A stretch of 64,000 bases of DNA from contig JAJDBF010000038.1 in the NCBI GenBank assembly GCA_029261535.1, positions 62,001 to 126,000 on the forward strand. The letters are read 5' to 3'. Within the stretch, counting starts at the first letter, position 1, and every line of letters starts with the position of its first letter. The notes under the pieces were generated by a model, which was not told where the DNA came from, made no database searches, and worked only from the letters and a program-made list of their open reading frames with translations. The DNA is from Nitrospinaceae bacterium. Lineage in GTDB: Bacteria > Nitrospinota > Nitrospinia > Nitrospinales > Nitrospinaceae. A program made the position numbers and the translations under genes. Below, in pieces: positions 34,300 through 43,033 of this stretch.

Positions 34300-34565
34300 T
34301 CGCAGTGCGGTCCTGACCGGACGGGCAACAGGAAATAATTCGATTTGTTCGCCAAAGTTTCGGGAAACTTTAGGCCGTAAATTTGTTGCCCCACCGCAAG
34401 GTGGTCCTGACCGGACGGGCAACAGGATTCAAGAACGAGAGTAGCGGTTCTTGAACGTGACACATAAAAGCAACGAACTGCCATTCTGAGTGAAGCGAAG
34501 AATCTTGCCTTGGACCTTGCTTTTTGAGTTAGGCAAAGGTCTCCACCGCAAGGTGGTCCTTAATG
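34300..34565. repeat. Mosaic intergenic repeats between lpxC fusion and trmB
   Basis: GCGGTCCTGACCGG...GGGCAACAGG occurs at about 34310-34335 and again at 34402-34428. Palindromes CCACCGCAAGGTGG lie at 34390-34403 and 34542-34555. A hairpin (TTCAAGAACG...CGGTTCTTGAA) spans 34429-34456. A copy of the CATTCTGAG...GAAGAATC repeat spans about 34459-34538. The region is the reverse complement in part of 28.95-29.04 kb. No gene is present. Confidence 0.75.
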
Positions 34566-34566
34566 T

Positions 34567-35208
34567 TCAGGGACAGGGCACCTTCACGAAGTCTAGATAA
34601 TAAATCTTTTTTCCCTGGTTGAGGAAATTTTTTTCATATTTGGTGCGGGGCACGTCTTCTCGCTGGTTGGTGAAACCGGGGTCCGGGTGCAAATTGCGGA
34701 ATCCCGGATCGGCGCCGATGACCTCGAGCATTTCCATAGCGTATTCTTCAAAGTCGGTGGCGAGACGCAGTCTGCCTTCGGGCATCAGTTTTTCCCAATA
34801 GGACCGGACCACTGGCGGTTTGATCAGGCGCCGCTTGTGGTGGCGCTTTTTCGGCCACGGATCCGGGAAGTTGATATAGATTTCAGAAAGCTCTGTCTCG
34901 CGCACCAGAAACGGTATTTTTTCTTTGGCATCGCCGTAAGCGATACGGATATTGGTCAGCCCGTAACGTGACAGCCGGGTGAACAGTCGCCGAATGCCTT
35001 TATGGTAAAAATCGATTCCAATAAAATTATTGTCCGGGTGCTGTACCGCCATGTCGAGCAGGAAACTGCCGGTGCCGAACCCGATTTCAAGCACCAGTGG
35101 CTGGTTGTCTCCAAATTGACTGGGCCAGTCCGGGTACTCCTCCGGGTCAAGGAAATAGGGGTTTTCATCGGCAATGGTTTCAAATTTCAAAAGAGGTTTT
35201 GACGACAT
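34567..35208 (-). CDS. trmB: tRNA (guanine-46-N7) methyltransferase
   Basis: A 213-residue SAM-dependent methyltransferase. The SAM site is LEIGFGTGSFLLDMA, with FIGIDFYHKG following. The catalytic-region motif INFPDPWPKKRHHKRR is diagnostic. It makes m7G46 in tRNA. It is flanked by repeats on the 3' side. Confidence 0.95.
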   Translation of the reverse strand: MSSKPLLKFETIADENPYFLDPEEYPDWPSQFGDNQPLVLEIGFGTGSFLLDMAVQHPDNNFIGIDFYHKGIRRLFTRLSRYGLTNIRIAYGDAKEKIPFLVRETELSEIYINFPDPWPKKRHHKRRLIKPPVVRSYWEKLMPEGRLRLATDFEEYAMEMLEVIGADPGFRNLHPDPGFTNQREDVPRTKYEKNFLNQGKKIYYLDFVKVPCP

Positions 35209-35326
35209 GTTAACGCGGTTCTTTCCTTAGTTAAGTTAGCAGGGAGCGGGGCTGGTGTTTTTGAATAGTTGCCGGGAGCGGTTGTTTTTGTCAGCAATGT
35301 TTAAATGAGTTGGGGGCTATTAGGAT

Positions 35327-35803
35327 TTATTCGGCGGATATTTCATGGATGGTGATCAGCAAGGTGACCTCAAAATAGTAAGTGTTGCCGCCGAAACTCA
35401 TGGTGATTTCGTCGCCTTCTTTTTTCCCGACCATGCTTTTTCCGATGGGAGATGCCGGAGAGATTCGACCGGTATCCGGGTCGACTTCTTCCGGAAATAC
35501 CAGGTGGTAGATTTTCTCTTCATCGTTATCCAGGTTTTTCAGATGCAGTTTGCTTCCGAGTCCTGCGCGGTCACGCGGCAGGCGGGCGACATCCAGTTGC
35601 ATGACGTTGCTGATCCGGCCCTGCAATTGGGAAATGCGTGACTGGAGAAACATCTGCCGTTCTTTGGCGGCCTTGTATTCTGCATTTTCACTGAGGTCTC
35701 CCATGTCCGTGGCAGTTTTCAATGCCTTGGGAATGTCGACCTCAAGTTCACGCTTGGATTCCATCAACTCGCTTTCGAGCTTATCAAGAACTGGCAACCT
35801 CAT
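35327..35803 (-). CDS. greA: Transcription elongation factor GreA
   Basis: 158 residues. An N-terminal coiled coil has the tip motif GDLSENAEYKAAKERQ, whose acidic residues reach the RNA polymerase active site to trigger cleavage of backtracked RNA. The C-terminal FKBP-like globular domain (SPIGKSMVGKKEGDEI) is intact. GreB is the alternative but the tip matches GreA. Confidence 0.93.
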   Translation of the reverse strand: MRLPVLDKLESELMESKRELEVDIPKALKTATDMGDLSENAEYKAAKERQMFLQSRISQLQGRISNVMQLDVARLPRDRAGLGSKLHLKNLDNDEEKIYHLVFPEEVDPDTGRISPASPIGKSMVGKKEGDEITMSFGGNTYYFEVTLLITIHEISAE

Positions 35804-35827
35804 ACTTCATTCTCCATACCAGAGGAT

Positions 35828-36616
35828 TTAATTATCAGGGTGTGGCAGTGCGATGACAAACGCCCCGTTGTGACCTTTCCTGCGCAGAATGTCCATACGA
35901 TCCTGTGCCCGGTCGAATGCATTATAGGCCGTGGTCACCACCCGGTAAAGGGGCGGGCCCGATTGATTGACATTTATTACCTGTCCGTCACCAAGTTTCC
36001 TGGCCATCAGCCGAGCGTTATCGAGATTCTTGAAGACGCCGACCTGCACCGTGAACGCTTGTTTGTAATGGACCGGCGCGGGCTTCCCGCTGGAGGAGGC
36101 GGATGAAGCAGGCCTGAGCACAACGATCCGTACCGGCACGGTTCCGCTTTCTACCATGTCAAGCTGGAGTCCCGCCCCGTAACTGAGGTCGATGATCCTG
36201 GTTCCAACGAACGGTCCCCGGTCATTGATGCGTACCACAATCGAGCGGTTGTTGAGTTTGTTGGTCACCCGGACTTTCGTGTTGAACGGCAGGGTCTTGT
36301 GCGCCGCAGTCAGGGAATACATGTCGTACACCTCGCCGTTAGAAGTCTTTTTGCCATGAAATTTGGGACCGTACCAGGACGCGATTCCTTCGCGCGAATA
36401 CCCCCCGGCATCTGCAACAGGATAATATGTTTTGCCATCCACCCGATAAGGAATGGATGTTTCCCCTGTATAATATGGGGCGGTTTTTGGAAAACTAGCT
36501 GAAGGTGCCGGGCGCGATGATTGAAATCCCTGCTCTTTAGAATAAGTGCTACAACCTCCGAGGCAGGAGGCGAACAATAAAAGTCCAAAAAGTAAGGAAA
36601 AGGAATATGATTTCAT
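35828..36616 (-). CDS. rlpA: RlpA-like septal-ring lytic transglycosylase lipoprotein
   Basis: A 262-residue lipoprotein. The signal ends in the lipobox LGGC. The double-psi beta-barrel has GIASWYGPKFHGKKTSNGE, VTNKLNNRSIVVRINDRGPF and the DLSYGAG segment, typical of RlpA, which cleaves denuded glycan strands. A C-terminal SPOR domain (about 185-262, AFTVQVGVFKNLDNA) binds septal peptidoglycan. ATG 36616 is chosen; a start 27 codons upstream would place residues ahead of the signal peptide. Confidence 0.9.
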   Translation of the reverse strand: MKSYSFSLLFGLLLFASCLGGCSTYSKEQGFQSSRPAPSASFPKTAPYYTGETSIPYRVDGKTYYPVADAGGYSREGIASWYGPKFHGKKTSNGEVYDMYSLTAAHKTLPFNTKVRVTNKLNNRSIVVRINDRGPFVGTRIIDLSYGAGLQLDMVESGTVPVRIVVLRPASSASSSGKPAPVHYKQAFTVQVGVFKNLDNARLMARKLGDGQVINVNQSGPPLYRVVTTAYNAFDRAQDRMDILRRKGHNGAFVIALPHPDN

Positions 36617-36905
36617 TAGGGAAAAGGGATTACGAGGAAGCCCGCCGCCAACGGGGATGAACTCGGGTTCAGGCTGTGGGCGTTGTCTTGAGTGCATTGT
36701 TGAGGACGATTAACCTTATAAAAATCAGGCTCTTAATTGACTTTCGTATGTTATCTTCTCTGTTTTCCAGGGTCAAATTAAAAAGGCCTGGGGGAAGCGG
36801 AAGGAAACTCATTGAATTATCTTGACCTAACCAGCTTAAGTACACCATACTAAACCCCGTTTTTGGCGTTGGCAGGGGAATAGCAGAGGCTGTAGAAGAT
36901 ACCCG

Positions 36906-37760
36906 ATGCGCGATGAAATTTTAAACAGGATGGAGGAAAAGGGCAATATCCCGCCTTTGCCGGATATTTTAATTCGCCTCGAAGCTAAAATTGACGACCC
37001 GAGTGGCGAGCTTGATGATATTGCCCAACTGATTGAGACGGAGCCCGTTCTGGCGGGTCGTCTGCTGGCTTTGTCCAACAGCGTGTTCTTTGGTGCGGGA
37101 CGGGAGAAAATCCTTTCGCTTAAAGGAGCCGTTCTTAGGTTGGGACTGAAACTGGTTCTTGACCTCGCCTATACGCTGGAGCTCCCCCGGATTTTTTCGG
37201 GTGCGGGTGCTTTCCAGCAGGATAAATTCTGGAAACATTCTCTAGCTGTTGGTGTGCTGTCGCGGCATATTGCAGGTTGCTGGGACTCTGAGAGACGGGT
37301 AGGGGAGCAGGCCTACCTCGCTGGCTTAATGCATGATATTGGGATATTGGTGTTTTATTTCCTGGTGCCTAAGGAATATAAAAAATTTCTGAGAGATAAT
37401 AAGGAGAGGGAAATCCCTTTAGCGGTGCTGGAGCGGGAGGAATTTGGACTTTGCCATGCAGAATTGGGCTCAAAGTTTATCAAGAAATGGTGGCCACTCG
37501 ATGCCGAGGTGGTTGAGGCCGTTGGTCGCCATCATCAAGTACTGGACCCTGATAAAGTTAAGGATATGGTGGTGGCCTCGGTTAACCTGAGCAACGCCAT
37601 GGCCAACATCCACGATTGGAAAGTGGGACTGGGCACTCCCGGCGATGTGCTGAACAGGAAATTTCTGGTGGCAAAGGGAATGACGTTGGAAACTTACCAG
37701 CAGTTTGTGGAAGATGCCCGGCAGTCACTCAAGGCGGCGCAAAGTATTCTGGACGATTGA
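36906..37760 (+). CDS. HDOD domain protein
   Basis: A 284-residue single-domain HDOD protein, a non-catalytic relative of the HD domain found in signalling. LLALSNSVFFG and the LGLKLVLDLAYTLEL helix are typical. An HD-like LAGLMHDIGIL segment remains. It has no receiver, GGDEF or EAL domain attached. Members act in signalling or motility control, often as output partners, and the partner is not in the window. Confidence 0.8.
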   Translation: MRDEILNRMEEKGNIPPLPDILIRLEAKIDDPSGELDDIAQLIETEPVLAGRLLALSNSVFFGAGREKILSLKGAVLRLGLKLVLDLAYTLELPRIFSGAGAFQQDKFWKHSLAVGVLSRHIAGCWDSERRVGEQAYLAGLMHDIGILVFYFLVPKEYKKFLRDNKEREIPLAVLEREEFGLCHAELGSKFIKKWWPLDAEVVEAVGRHHQVLDPDKVKDMVVASVNLSNAMANIHDWKVGLGTPGDVLNRKFLVAKGMTLETYQQFVEDARQSLKAAQSILDD

Positions 37761-37970
37761 TTCCTGAAATCAGGTAATTGTTCTTTCGGCAAGATCAGGG
37801 TAGGCTCTGTGAAGAGTTTAGCTTGGGGTTTACATTTTGGAGCCAGGCAAAGGTCTCTTCGGAAAAGAGGAAAAGCCGGGTGCGCCTCCAATATTTTTTG
37901 TCAGCCCTCCGCAGAGGAGCGGGAGGCAGTGCCAGAATACGAAACTTAGAATCGTTAGAGATTCTTTTTA

Positions 37971-37999
37971 AATATGAGTTGTTTTTAATATGAGTTGTT
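37971..37999 (+). repeat. Tandem 13-base duplication across a start codon
   Basis: AATATGAGTTGTT occurs at 37971-37983 and 37987-37999. The second copy holds the ATG of the metallo-hydrolase gene. The first copy opens a frame of four codons that ends in TAA one base before the real ATG. A hairpin AGAATC-GTTAGA-GATTCT (37948-37965) lies just upstream. Confidence 0.7.
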
Positions 38000-38964
38000 C
38001 TGAATTCAATGTGACATTCCGTGGCGTTCGCGGGTCCACGCCCACACCTCTGCTGGGTGCAGAAGTAGAAGAAAAACTGATGCACGCACTTGAGATCGCA
38101 ACTCCTGATGATCTCAAAGACATCGCTTCTCGCAAAAATTTTTTCAATAATCTACCGGAACATCTAAAGAGCTGTTTCGGGGGGAACTCCTCCTGTGTTC
38201 AGGTCGATGTCGGTGGTCACCTCATCATTTTTGATGCAGGTACCGGTCTGCGAGTCCTGGGCCATGAACTGATGAAGCGTGAATTTGAAAATGGAAAAGG
38301 CGAGGGGCATATTTTTTTATCCCACACCCACTGGGATCACATAATGGGCATCCCGTTTTTTATCCCCTTCTACCGCAAAGGCAACAAGTTTTCGGTGTAC
38401 GGGGTCCATCCCGATTTAAAAGAACGGCTGGTGGGTCAGCAAAGCCCGACATTTTTTCCCGTACCGTTCAGTTCCTTTGATGCAGATATTCAGGTGGTCG
38501 AGGTGACCGGGCAGGATTATGTGGACATTGGGCCGGCCCGGGTGACCTGGAAAGAAATGGCGCATCCCGGATCCAGCTATTCCTACCGCGTGGACTACGA
38601 AGGCCACTCGGTTGTTTATTCCACCGATGCCGAATACAAGCGGCTGGAACCGGAAGATCTTCAACCGACGGTGGATTTTTTTAAAGATGCCGACCTGCTG
38701 ATTTTTGATTCCCAGTACACCTTTGTCGAAGGAATTGAAAAGGAAGACTGGGGCCACAGTTCCACTTTTATCGGCGTCGATTTAGCGCTGTCCGCCAATG
38801 TGAAACGTCTGTCCTTTTATCATCACGAACCCACTTACAGCGATATGAAGCTGATGAGCGTGATGGGGCAGACCAAAAAATATTTGAAAGCGATTGCACC
38901 GGACAATCGGCTGGAATTGATGATTTCGCATGAAGGCAGGACCATCGACCTGCTGGCGGAGTAG
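37990..38964 (+). CDS. MBL-fold metallo-hydrolase, Lactamase_B_2 type
   Basis: A 324-residue hydrolase. The start FRGVRGSTPTP and GGNSSCVQVD are characteristic of a group related to phosphodiesterases and RNase Z-like proteins. The metal motif is SHTHWDHIMGIPFF (HxHxDH with Trp inserted). YSTDAEYK and FYHHEPTYSD supply further ligands. No RBS is strong in front of the ATG, and a 13-base duplication covers the start. The substrate is unknown. Confidence 0.8.
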   Translation: MSCSEFNVTFRGVRGSTPTPLLGAEVEEKLMHALEIATPDDLKDIASRKNFFNNLPEHLKSCFGGNSSCVQVDVGGHLIIFDAGTGLRVLGHELMKREFENGKGEGHIFLSHTHWDHIMGIPFFIPFYRKGNKFSVYGVHPDLKERLVGQQSPTFFPVPFSSFDADIQVVEVTGQDYVDIGPARVTWKEMAHPGSSYSYRVDYEGHSVVYSTDAEYKRLEPEDLQPTVDFFKDADLLIFDSQYTFVEGIEKEDWGHSSTFIGVDLALSANVKRLSFYHHEPTYSDMKLMSVMGQTKKYLKAIAPDNRLELMISHEGRTIDLLAE

Positions 38965-39040
38965 GGGGGAATAATTCCTTGCTCCAAAATCCAATACGTG
39001 ATTCTGCATTTTTGGTTCAGGTCAAAATAAACTTCCTCCT

Positions 39041-39099
39041 GCCATTCTGAGTGACAGCGAAGAATCGTGCCTTTGCTTTTAATTTTTGAGTTAGGCAGA
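39041..39099 (+). repeat. CATTCTGAG-type dispersed repeat, third copy
   Basis: CCATTCTGAGTGACAGCGAAGAATC followed by GCCTTTGCTTTT..TTTTTGAGTTAGGCA matches copies at about 163-245 and 34.46-34.54 kb. It is the only notable content of the 190-base gap. Confidence 0.7.
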
Positions 39100-39155
39100 C
39101 ATCTCGTTTTTAAAGGGTATCCCCTTCAGGACTAGGGAAAGAAAAATCTCGCAAA

Positions 39156-39665
39156 CTACCCGGAAAATTGCGCGTCGATTGGCGTTTTAGCGATGTGGTT
39201 GATGTAGTTGGTGATGGTTTTGATACCGATGATCGCGATGACTTCGTAAAGTTGCGCCCGTTCTATCCCGGTGGCTTCCACCTCGCTCAATTCCTGTGCG
39301 GAAAGAAACCCTCTCTTCTCCAAAATCAGTCGAGTTGCTTTTACCAGCGCAAGGTCCCGCTCCGAGGGTGGGTCAATATTGTTGATGATGCCGTGAATGG
39401 TTTCTGTTTCCACCCCGCTCATTTTGGCAATGGTTTTGTGCGCCGCCCGGCAGTACCCGCATTCATTTAAATGAGATACCGTGAGCATCACCACTTGCCG
39501 CTCCGCCTCAGTTAAAACAGAACCGCCCAAAGCGTCATATCCCTTCAAATAGCATTCCAATGTGGCCGGACTCTTCGACATTTCTTTAAGAACGTTTGGC
39601 ACAAAACCAAATTTCTGACGGGCACCTTCGAGAAGGGATTCTGCCCTGGTTGGATCATTAGACAT
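39156..39665 (-). CDS. AhpD-like carboxymuconolactone decarboxylase-family protein
   Basis: A 169-residue peroxidase-related protein. The redox motif ECGYCRAAH (CxxC with a following His) lies in the CMD helix bundle, near residue 70. The typical N-terminal GARQKFGFVPNVLKEMSKSP and the C-terminal NHIAKTPID mark the uncharacterised peroxidase-related group. It is likely an antioxidant alkylhydroperoxidase, perhaps coupled to the peroxiredoxin at 14.7 kb; that pairing is inference. Confidence 0.85.
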   Translation of the reverse strand: MSNDPTRAESLLEGARQKFGFVPNVLKEMSKSPATLECYLKGYDALGGSVLTEAERQVVMLTVSHLNECGYCRAAHKTIAKMSGVETETIHGIINNIDPPSERDLALVKATRLILEKRGFLSAQELSEVEATGIERAQLYEVIAIIGIKTITNYINHIAKTPIDAQFSG

Positions 39666-39910
39666 TCGATGGATTCTCCTGAATATTTGCCTGGGAGCAA
39701 ATTAATATTGGGGGATTAGACAGCAGAGAAAGACCTGCTGGTAAGCTTTGTCGGGATGATTTTAAATTCCTTACAGATAGAAAAGCCTGGCCAAGATATT
39801 ATGTCAAGGTGAGTATTGGTAGGTCGAAAATATTTTGGTGATCCCAAATTAGTTTGTTAGCATGTGGCTTGGATTTTATCCATTGAATCGATTTCAGGAG
39901 GAGGTATCCC

Positions 39911-40507
39911 TTGTCCAGTCAACTTGGTAGTTCGCGGCGGTTCCGGTTTGGCGCGTTAATTATTTCACTGTGCTCACTCCTGATGTTTTTCGCATCGCCA
40001 GTCTATTCAGACTGGGACGGCGATATTGACGACATCACCCAGGAGTTGGACCGCGATTTCAAGTTTGGTGGCAAGGAAGAAATTAAAGCCGAAAACCTGG
40101 AGCAGGCCAACACCCAACTTCGCGAAGATATTCAGATTGGACAAAGCGTATCCAACCTTTCTGGGACCTATACATTTCCGGTTCCATTTGGGCCTTTAAT
40201 GGGGACAATCCTTGTTTTTCAATACCACATTTCAGAGCTTGGGAATTTCACAGCGACTGGTGCCGTCCCTGGGCTAAATACTTTTTCTTTTGTCTTGGCT
40301 GGAACCATTACCGGGAATTCGACTACTTTTAGAATTACCCGTATACAGGTTCCTGGTGCTCCAACAAACTTTGTTGCTTGCACCGAATCGGTTACAGTGA
40401 CTGGAGTGATCTCCGGTTCTGGTGAGGCAGGCACGACCCATTCGTTTTCTCGAAAGGCCTTGTGTAGTGAGCCTCAGGGGCCTGCGGTGGTCCACACAAA
40501 ACAATAA
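39911..40507 (+). CDS. Hypothetical secreted protein
   Basis: A 198-residue protein with a TTG start (strong AGGAGG six bases upstream, in AGGAGGAGG). A signal peptide covers residues 1-33 with a basic n-region, ending near SPVYS-DWD. The mature part is acidic at first and then Gly/Thr/Phe rich with beta-sheet character, and ends in SFSRKALCSEPQGPAVVH. Two Cys could pair. No family is recognised. It is a likely periplasmic or outer-surface protein. Confidence 0.65.
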   Translation: MSSQLGSSRRFRFGALIISLCSLLMFFASPVYSDWDGDIDDITQELDRDFKFGGKEEIKAENLEQANTQLREDIQIGQSVSNLSGTYTFPVPFGPLMGTILVFQYHISELGNFTATGAVPGLNTFSFVLAGTITGNSTTFRITRIQVPGAPTNFVACTESVTVTGVISGSGEAGTTHSFSRKALCSEPQGPAVVHTKQ

Positions 40508-40619
40508 TGCCAGTTTTGTTTGCAGGGTTATAGCATGACATTTCGGGGTGGAGACAATAAGCATGGCTCACATAAAAATCAGTTAAGGAAATCCAATTTT
40601 TTGGAAGCCAGATTTTCCT

Positions 40620-41471
40620 CTACGGACCCATCCAGATATTCTGCCCCGCCTGTTTTTTACACGGCAGAAGGCAGGCTCTCAATTCGTTATTTAGTTTCCG
40701 TGCGGCTAGAATCCGGCAACGGTTGTAATCCTTGTCCGCTCTTGCCGACCACTGACCATCTCCGTAACGCTTGCGCAACTCCCGCTTGCATTGGTTCTCC
40801 GCACTTTTCAGCTGCTGATCATTTCCCCTTCTGCAATTAATTTGACAGGTTTTGTAATCCTGCGTGACCAGGCCGGGCGATGGTGCCTGGGGTTCTGGTG
40901 GTGTCACGGAGAGGCCGGCAGAAAAAGACGGGACCGCAGGCTTTACCGGTGCCGTGAAGGAAGGTGTCGTGGTACTCGGATCAGTTTTTGCGGGAGCAGT
41001 GGAATGGGTAAGACTCTCCAGATCCGTTAGCGAATCATTTTTCTTCGCTGGTACCGGCGGAGGTTTCGGTGCCGTGATTTCAGAAAGGTCCGATACGGTA
41101 GCCCCACCCGGAATCCGCCACCAGGTGCTGGCGACGCATTCATGCTCGAAGCCGTAAAAATTCCGCCGCGTTTTTTCCGGAACAAAATTCATCGAAATGA
41201 TCCCGTTCTTCTTCGTGAACTGGTTTTCCAGAGGCAGGCACACTCCGGTCTCGTTGGGAGTGAAAGGCCGCTCTTCGGTGACCGGTCCCTTGACCGTCCA
41301 GGAGCCTTTTTTGCAATGTTTCCATTGGCCTTTTTCTGAATAATGATAGCCGTCCGGCACCAGCGTGTTGGGCGGACCATCCGCAAGCAGGCAGGCTGAC
41401 TGAGCAGTGGATGCCATGGCCCAGAATGTCAGGGTGAATAAAAACGGGGTGATGCGGTTTTTAGAAAACAA
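40620..41471 (-). CDS. Hypothetical secreted cysteine-containing protein
   Basis: A 283-residue protein from TTG 41471, placed before a signal peptide (FTLTFWAMASTAQSA). A longer frame runs to 41585 through repeat DNA. The mature N-terminal part has paired Cys and Trp residues (KHCKKGSW, ECVASTWWRIP). A Pro/Thr/Ser-rich linker spans about 140-200. A Cys-rich basic tail follows (CQINCRRGN, ENQCKREL, CLLPCKKQ). It could be an envelope protein with disulfides; no family is recognised. Confidence 0.65.
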   Translation of the reverse strand: MFSKNRITPFLFTLTFWAMASTAQSACLLADGPPNTLVPDGYHYSEKGQWKHCKKGSWTVKGPVTEERPFTPNETGVCLPLENQFTKKNGIISMNFVPEKTRRNFYGFEHECVASTWWRIPGGATVSDLSEITAPKPPPVPAKKNDSLTDLESLTHSTAPAKTDPSTTTPSFTAPVKPAVPSFSAGLSVTPPEPQAPSPGLVTQDYKTCQINCRRGNDQQLKSAENQCKRELRKRYGDGQWSARADKDYNRCRILAARKLNNELRACLLPCKKQAGQNIWMGP

Positions 41472-41489
41472 ACGGGCCTCTACTTTCTG

Positions 41490-41615
41490 AAGGGGGCTTC
41501 CAGGGATTCGATATGTTTTGTTCCGGCAACTCGCGGACCCTTTAAACGCAAGGGGGTCTTCGTTAGCCGTGCGCCAGCACCTCACGGCCAGCAGTAATTT
41601 TTAAAGGTGCCCTGA
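41490..41615. repeat. Inverted-repeat element, copy 3 (upstream of the secreted protein)
   Basis: It contains TGTTCCGGCAACTCGC (about 41519), an ACGGCCAG block, and ATTTTTAAAGGTGCC (41597-41611). The last is also seen as its reverse complement at 55142-55156. Shared blocks align with the copies at 20.1 and 32.1 kb. The element separates this gene from the cysteine-cluster gene. Confidence 0.65.
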
Positions 41616-41654
41616 ATCAACAATTAAGTGTGAACGGGCTTCTTTCCAGTCGCT

Positions 41655-42392
41655 TTATTTTTTCTTTTTGCGCGTGCTTTTTTTCTTTTTCCAATCCAGC
41701 AACCAATGCTGGATCAGGCGGAGCGGCGCGGTGCCGTCGAATTTGCGACGTTTCATTTTTGGTGTTGCGTCGTATTGCAGTTTGGCGATAACCGCCGGTG
41801 CCACCGCTTCCTCGATGAGGCCGCCGCGCTGGGCGTGCTCAAGTTTTTTCGAGGCGCAGGCATCGCGGAACGCCACCATGTTACGGCAGTCGAGTGGACG
41901 ATCATCATGAATGGTGCAACTTTCGTTATCATCAAGAAAAGGACAACGCTGGTTGATCACCATCTGGTACCAGTCAATTTTCTCAGGGTCGATTCCGGAT
42001 TCCACTGCCTTTTTCACACGGTGCAGACTTTTCTCCGATCGCTCGACAAGCTCCATCAGGTCGAGCCCGTTTTTCCGAGCGGCATTGATCATGCCGTCCC
42101 ATTCCATTTTAGTGATCATGACTCCGGTGTAACAGCAATGCGCACAACCCTCGCCGCAGGTGAGAGGCGGCATCTTTTTTTTGTAGGCGGCATCGAGAAT
42201 TTTCCAGAGAGCCTGCAAGGGCGGGATGTGCTCCGCCTTGCCAAGGTCCTGTGCATTTTTTAAAAAAAGTTCGTAGGCGAACTGCAACTCACCCTCGGTG
42301 AACCGCGCCGTAATGTAATTGCGCAGGTCCTGGGCATCGGTCATGCCCATCAGGTAAACGCCGTTCTGGTCTGAAAATGCGGTTGAGGTCAT
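41655..42392 (-). CDS. YkgJ-family cysteine cluster protein
   Basis: A 245-residue protein. CGEGCAHCCYTGVMIT is the CxxxCxxCC cluster of YkgJ/UPF0153 (zinc or iron-sulfur binding). CPFLDDNESCTIHDDRPLDCRNM completes the second set of cysteines. The C-terminus is Lys/Arg rich (KKKKSTRKKKK). The function in the family is unclear. Confidence 0.75.
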   Translation of the reverse strand: MTSTAFSDQNGVYLMGMTDAQDLRNYITARFTEGELQFAYELFLKNAQDLGKAEHIPPLQALWKILDAAYKKKMPPLTCGEGCAHCCYTGVMITKMEWDGMINAARKNGLDLMELVERSEKSLHRVKKAVESGIDPEKIDWYQMVINQRCPFLDDNESCTIHDDRPLDCRNMVAFRDACASKKLEHAQRGGLIEEAVAPAVIAKLQYDATPKMKRRKFDGTAPLRLIQHWLLDWKKKKSTRKKKK

Positions 42393-42441
42393 ATTATGAT
42401 TTCGCTGGAGACGTCAGTTTTTTTCAAGGTTGATATGTTTA

Positions 42442-42855
42442 TTATTGTTTATTCTTCGCAACGAATTTCATCTGTAGTTCGTAGATGAGTTGCCCCAGCA
42501 GTTTGTCTTCTTCCGCCGTCAGGTTGCCCTTGGATTTTTGATGCAACATGATCAGGATTTCGATGGTCTGCTGTACCGCTGGCAGGTTTTGTTCGATCTG
42601 ACCGGTGGTCGGATCAGGCATGTCCCCCAAGTGATAAAACGCGGAGGAGGCCAGTGACATGACAAATGTGGAAAAGTCGATGCTGGGTGGCTGGCCTTCC
42701 TGATGTTCTTCTGCCTGCGTTTCCTGTTGCTGTTGTTTGGCGGTTTCTTTTTCCTGCTCGGTGTCGCTTTCCTGAATCTCGTCTTCCGATTGGTAGGCGG
42801 ATCGTTTGTCTTTAATTACGAAGCCCGATTCCTCATTTTCCTCTTCTTCACTCAT
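42442..42855 (-). CDS. DUF1844 family protein
   Basis: A 137-residue protein from ATG 42855 (MSEEEENEE). The N-terminal 60 residues are very acidic and Gln-rich. The C-terminal DFSTFVMSLASSAFYHLGD helix and the NLPAVQQTIEILIMLHQKSKGNL segment are typical of DUF1844, whose role is unknown. It forms a same-strand pair with the YkgJ-like gene. Confidence 0.85.
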   Translation of the reverse strand: MSEEEENEESGFVIKDKRSAYQSEDEIQESDTEQEKETAKQQQQETQAEEHQEGQPPSIDFSTFVMSLASSAFYHLGDMPDPTTGQIEQNLPAVQQTIEILIMLHQKSKGNLTAEEDKLLGQLIYELQMKFVAKNKQ

Positions 42856-43033
42856 GGCCTGTCCTCTCCCCTGATTTCGGCTGAATCCCCGCGCACATCT
42901 CAAACAGTTTTCCACCCGAAACGAAAGGTTTCAGGTTAAACTGAGGCAAGGATATCAGGTTCTGTGGAAAGCTGTCAAAATATTGGGTAAGTTGTCGTAA
43001 AAAGTTCCTTGGTCTATTGCTGAAATTTTTATC

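Noticed and set aside
34276-34422. N-terminal extension of the lpxC fusion from ATG 34422
   Set aside because: The added 49 residues come from dispersed repeat DNA, whereas the TTG at 34275 has AAAGGAG at good spacing and gives NtrC numbering.
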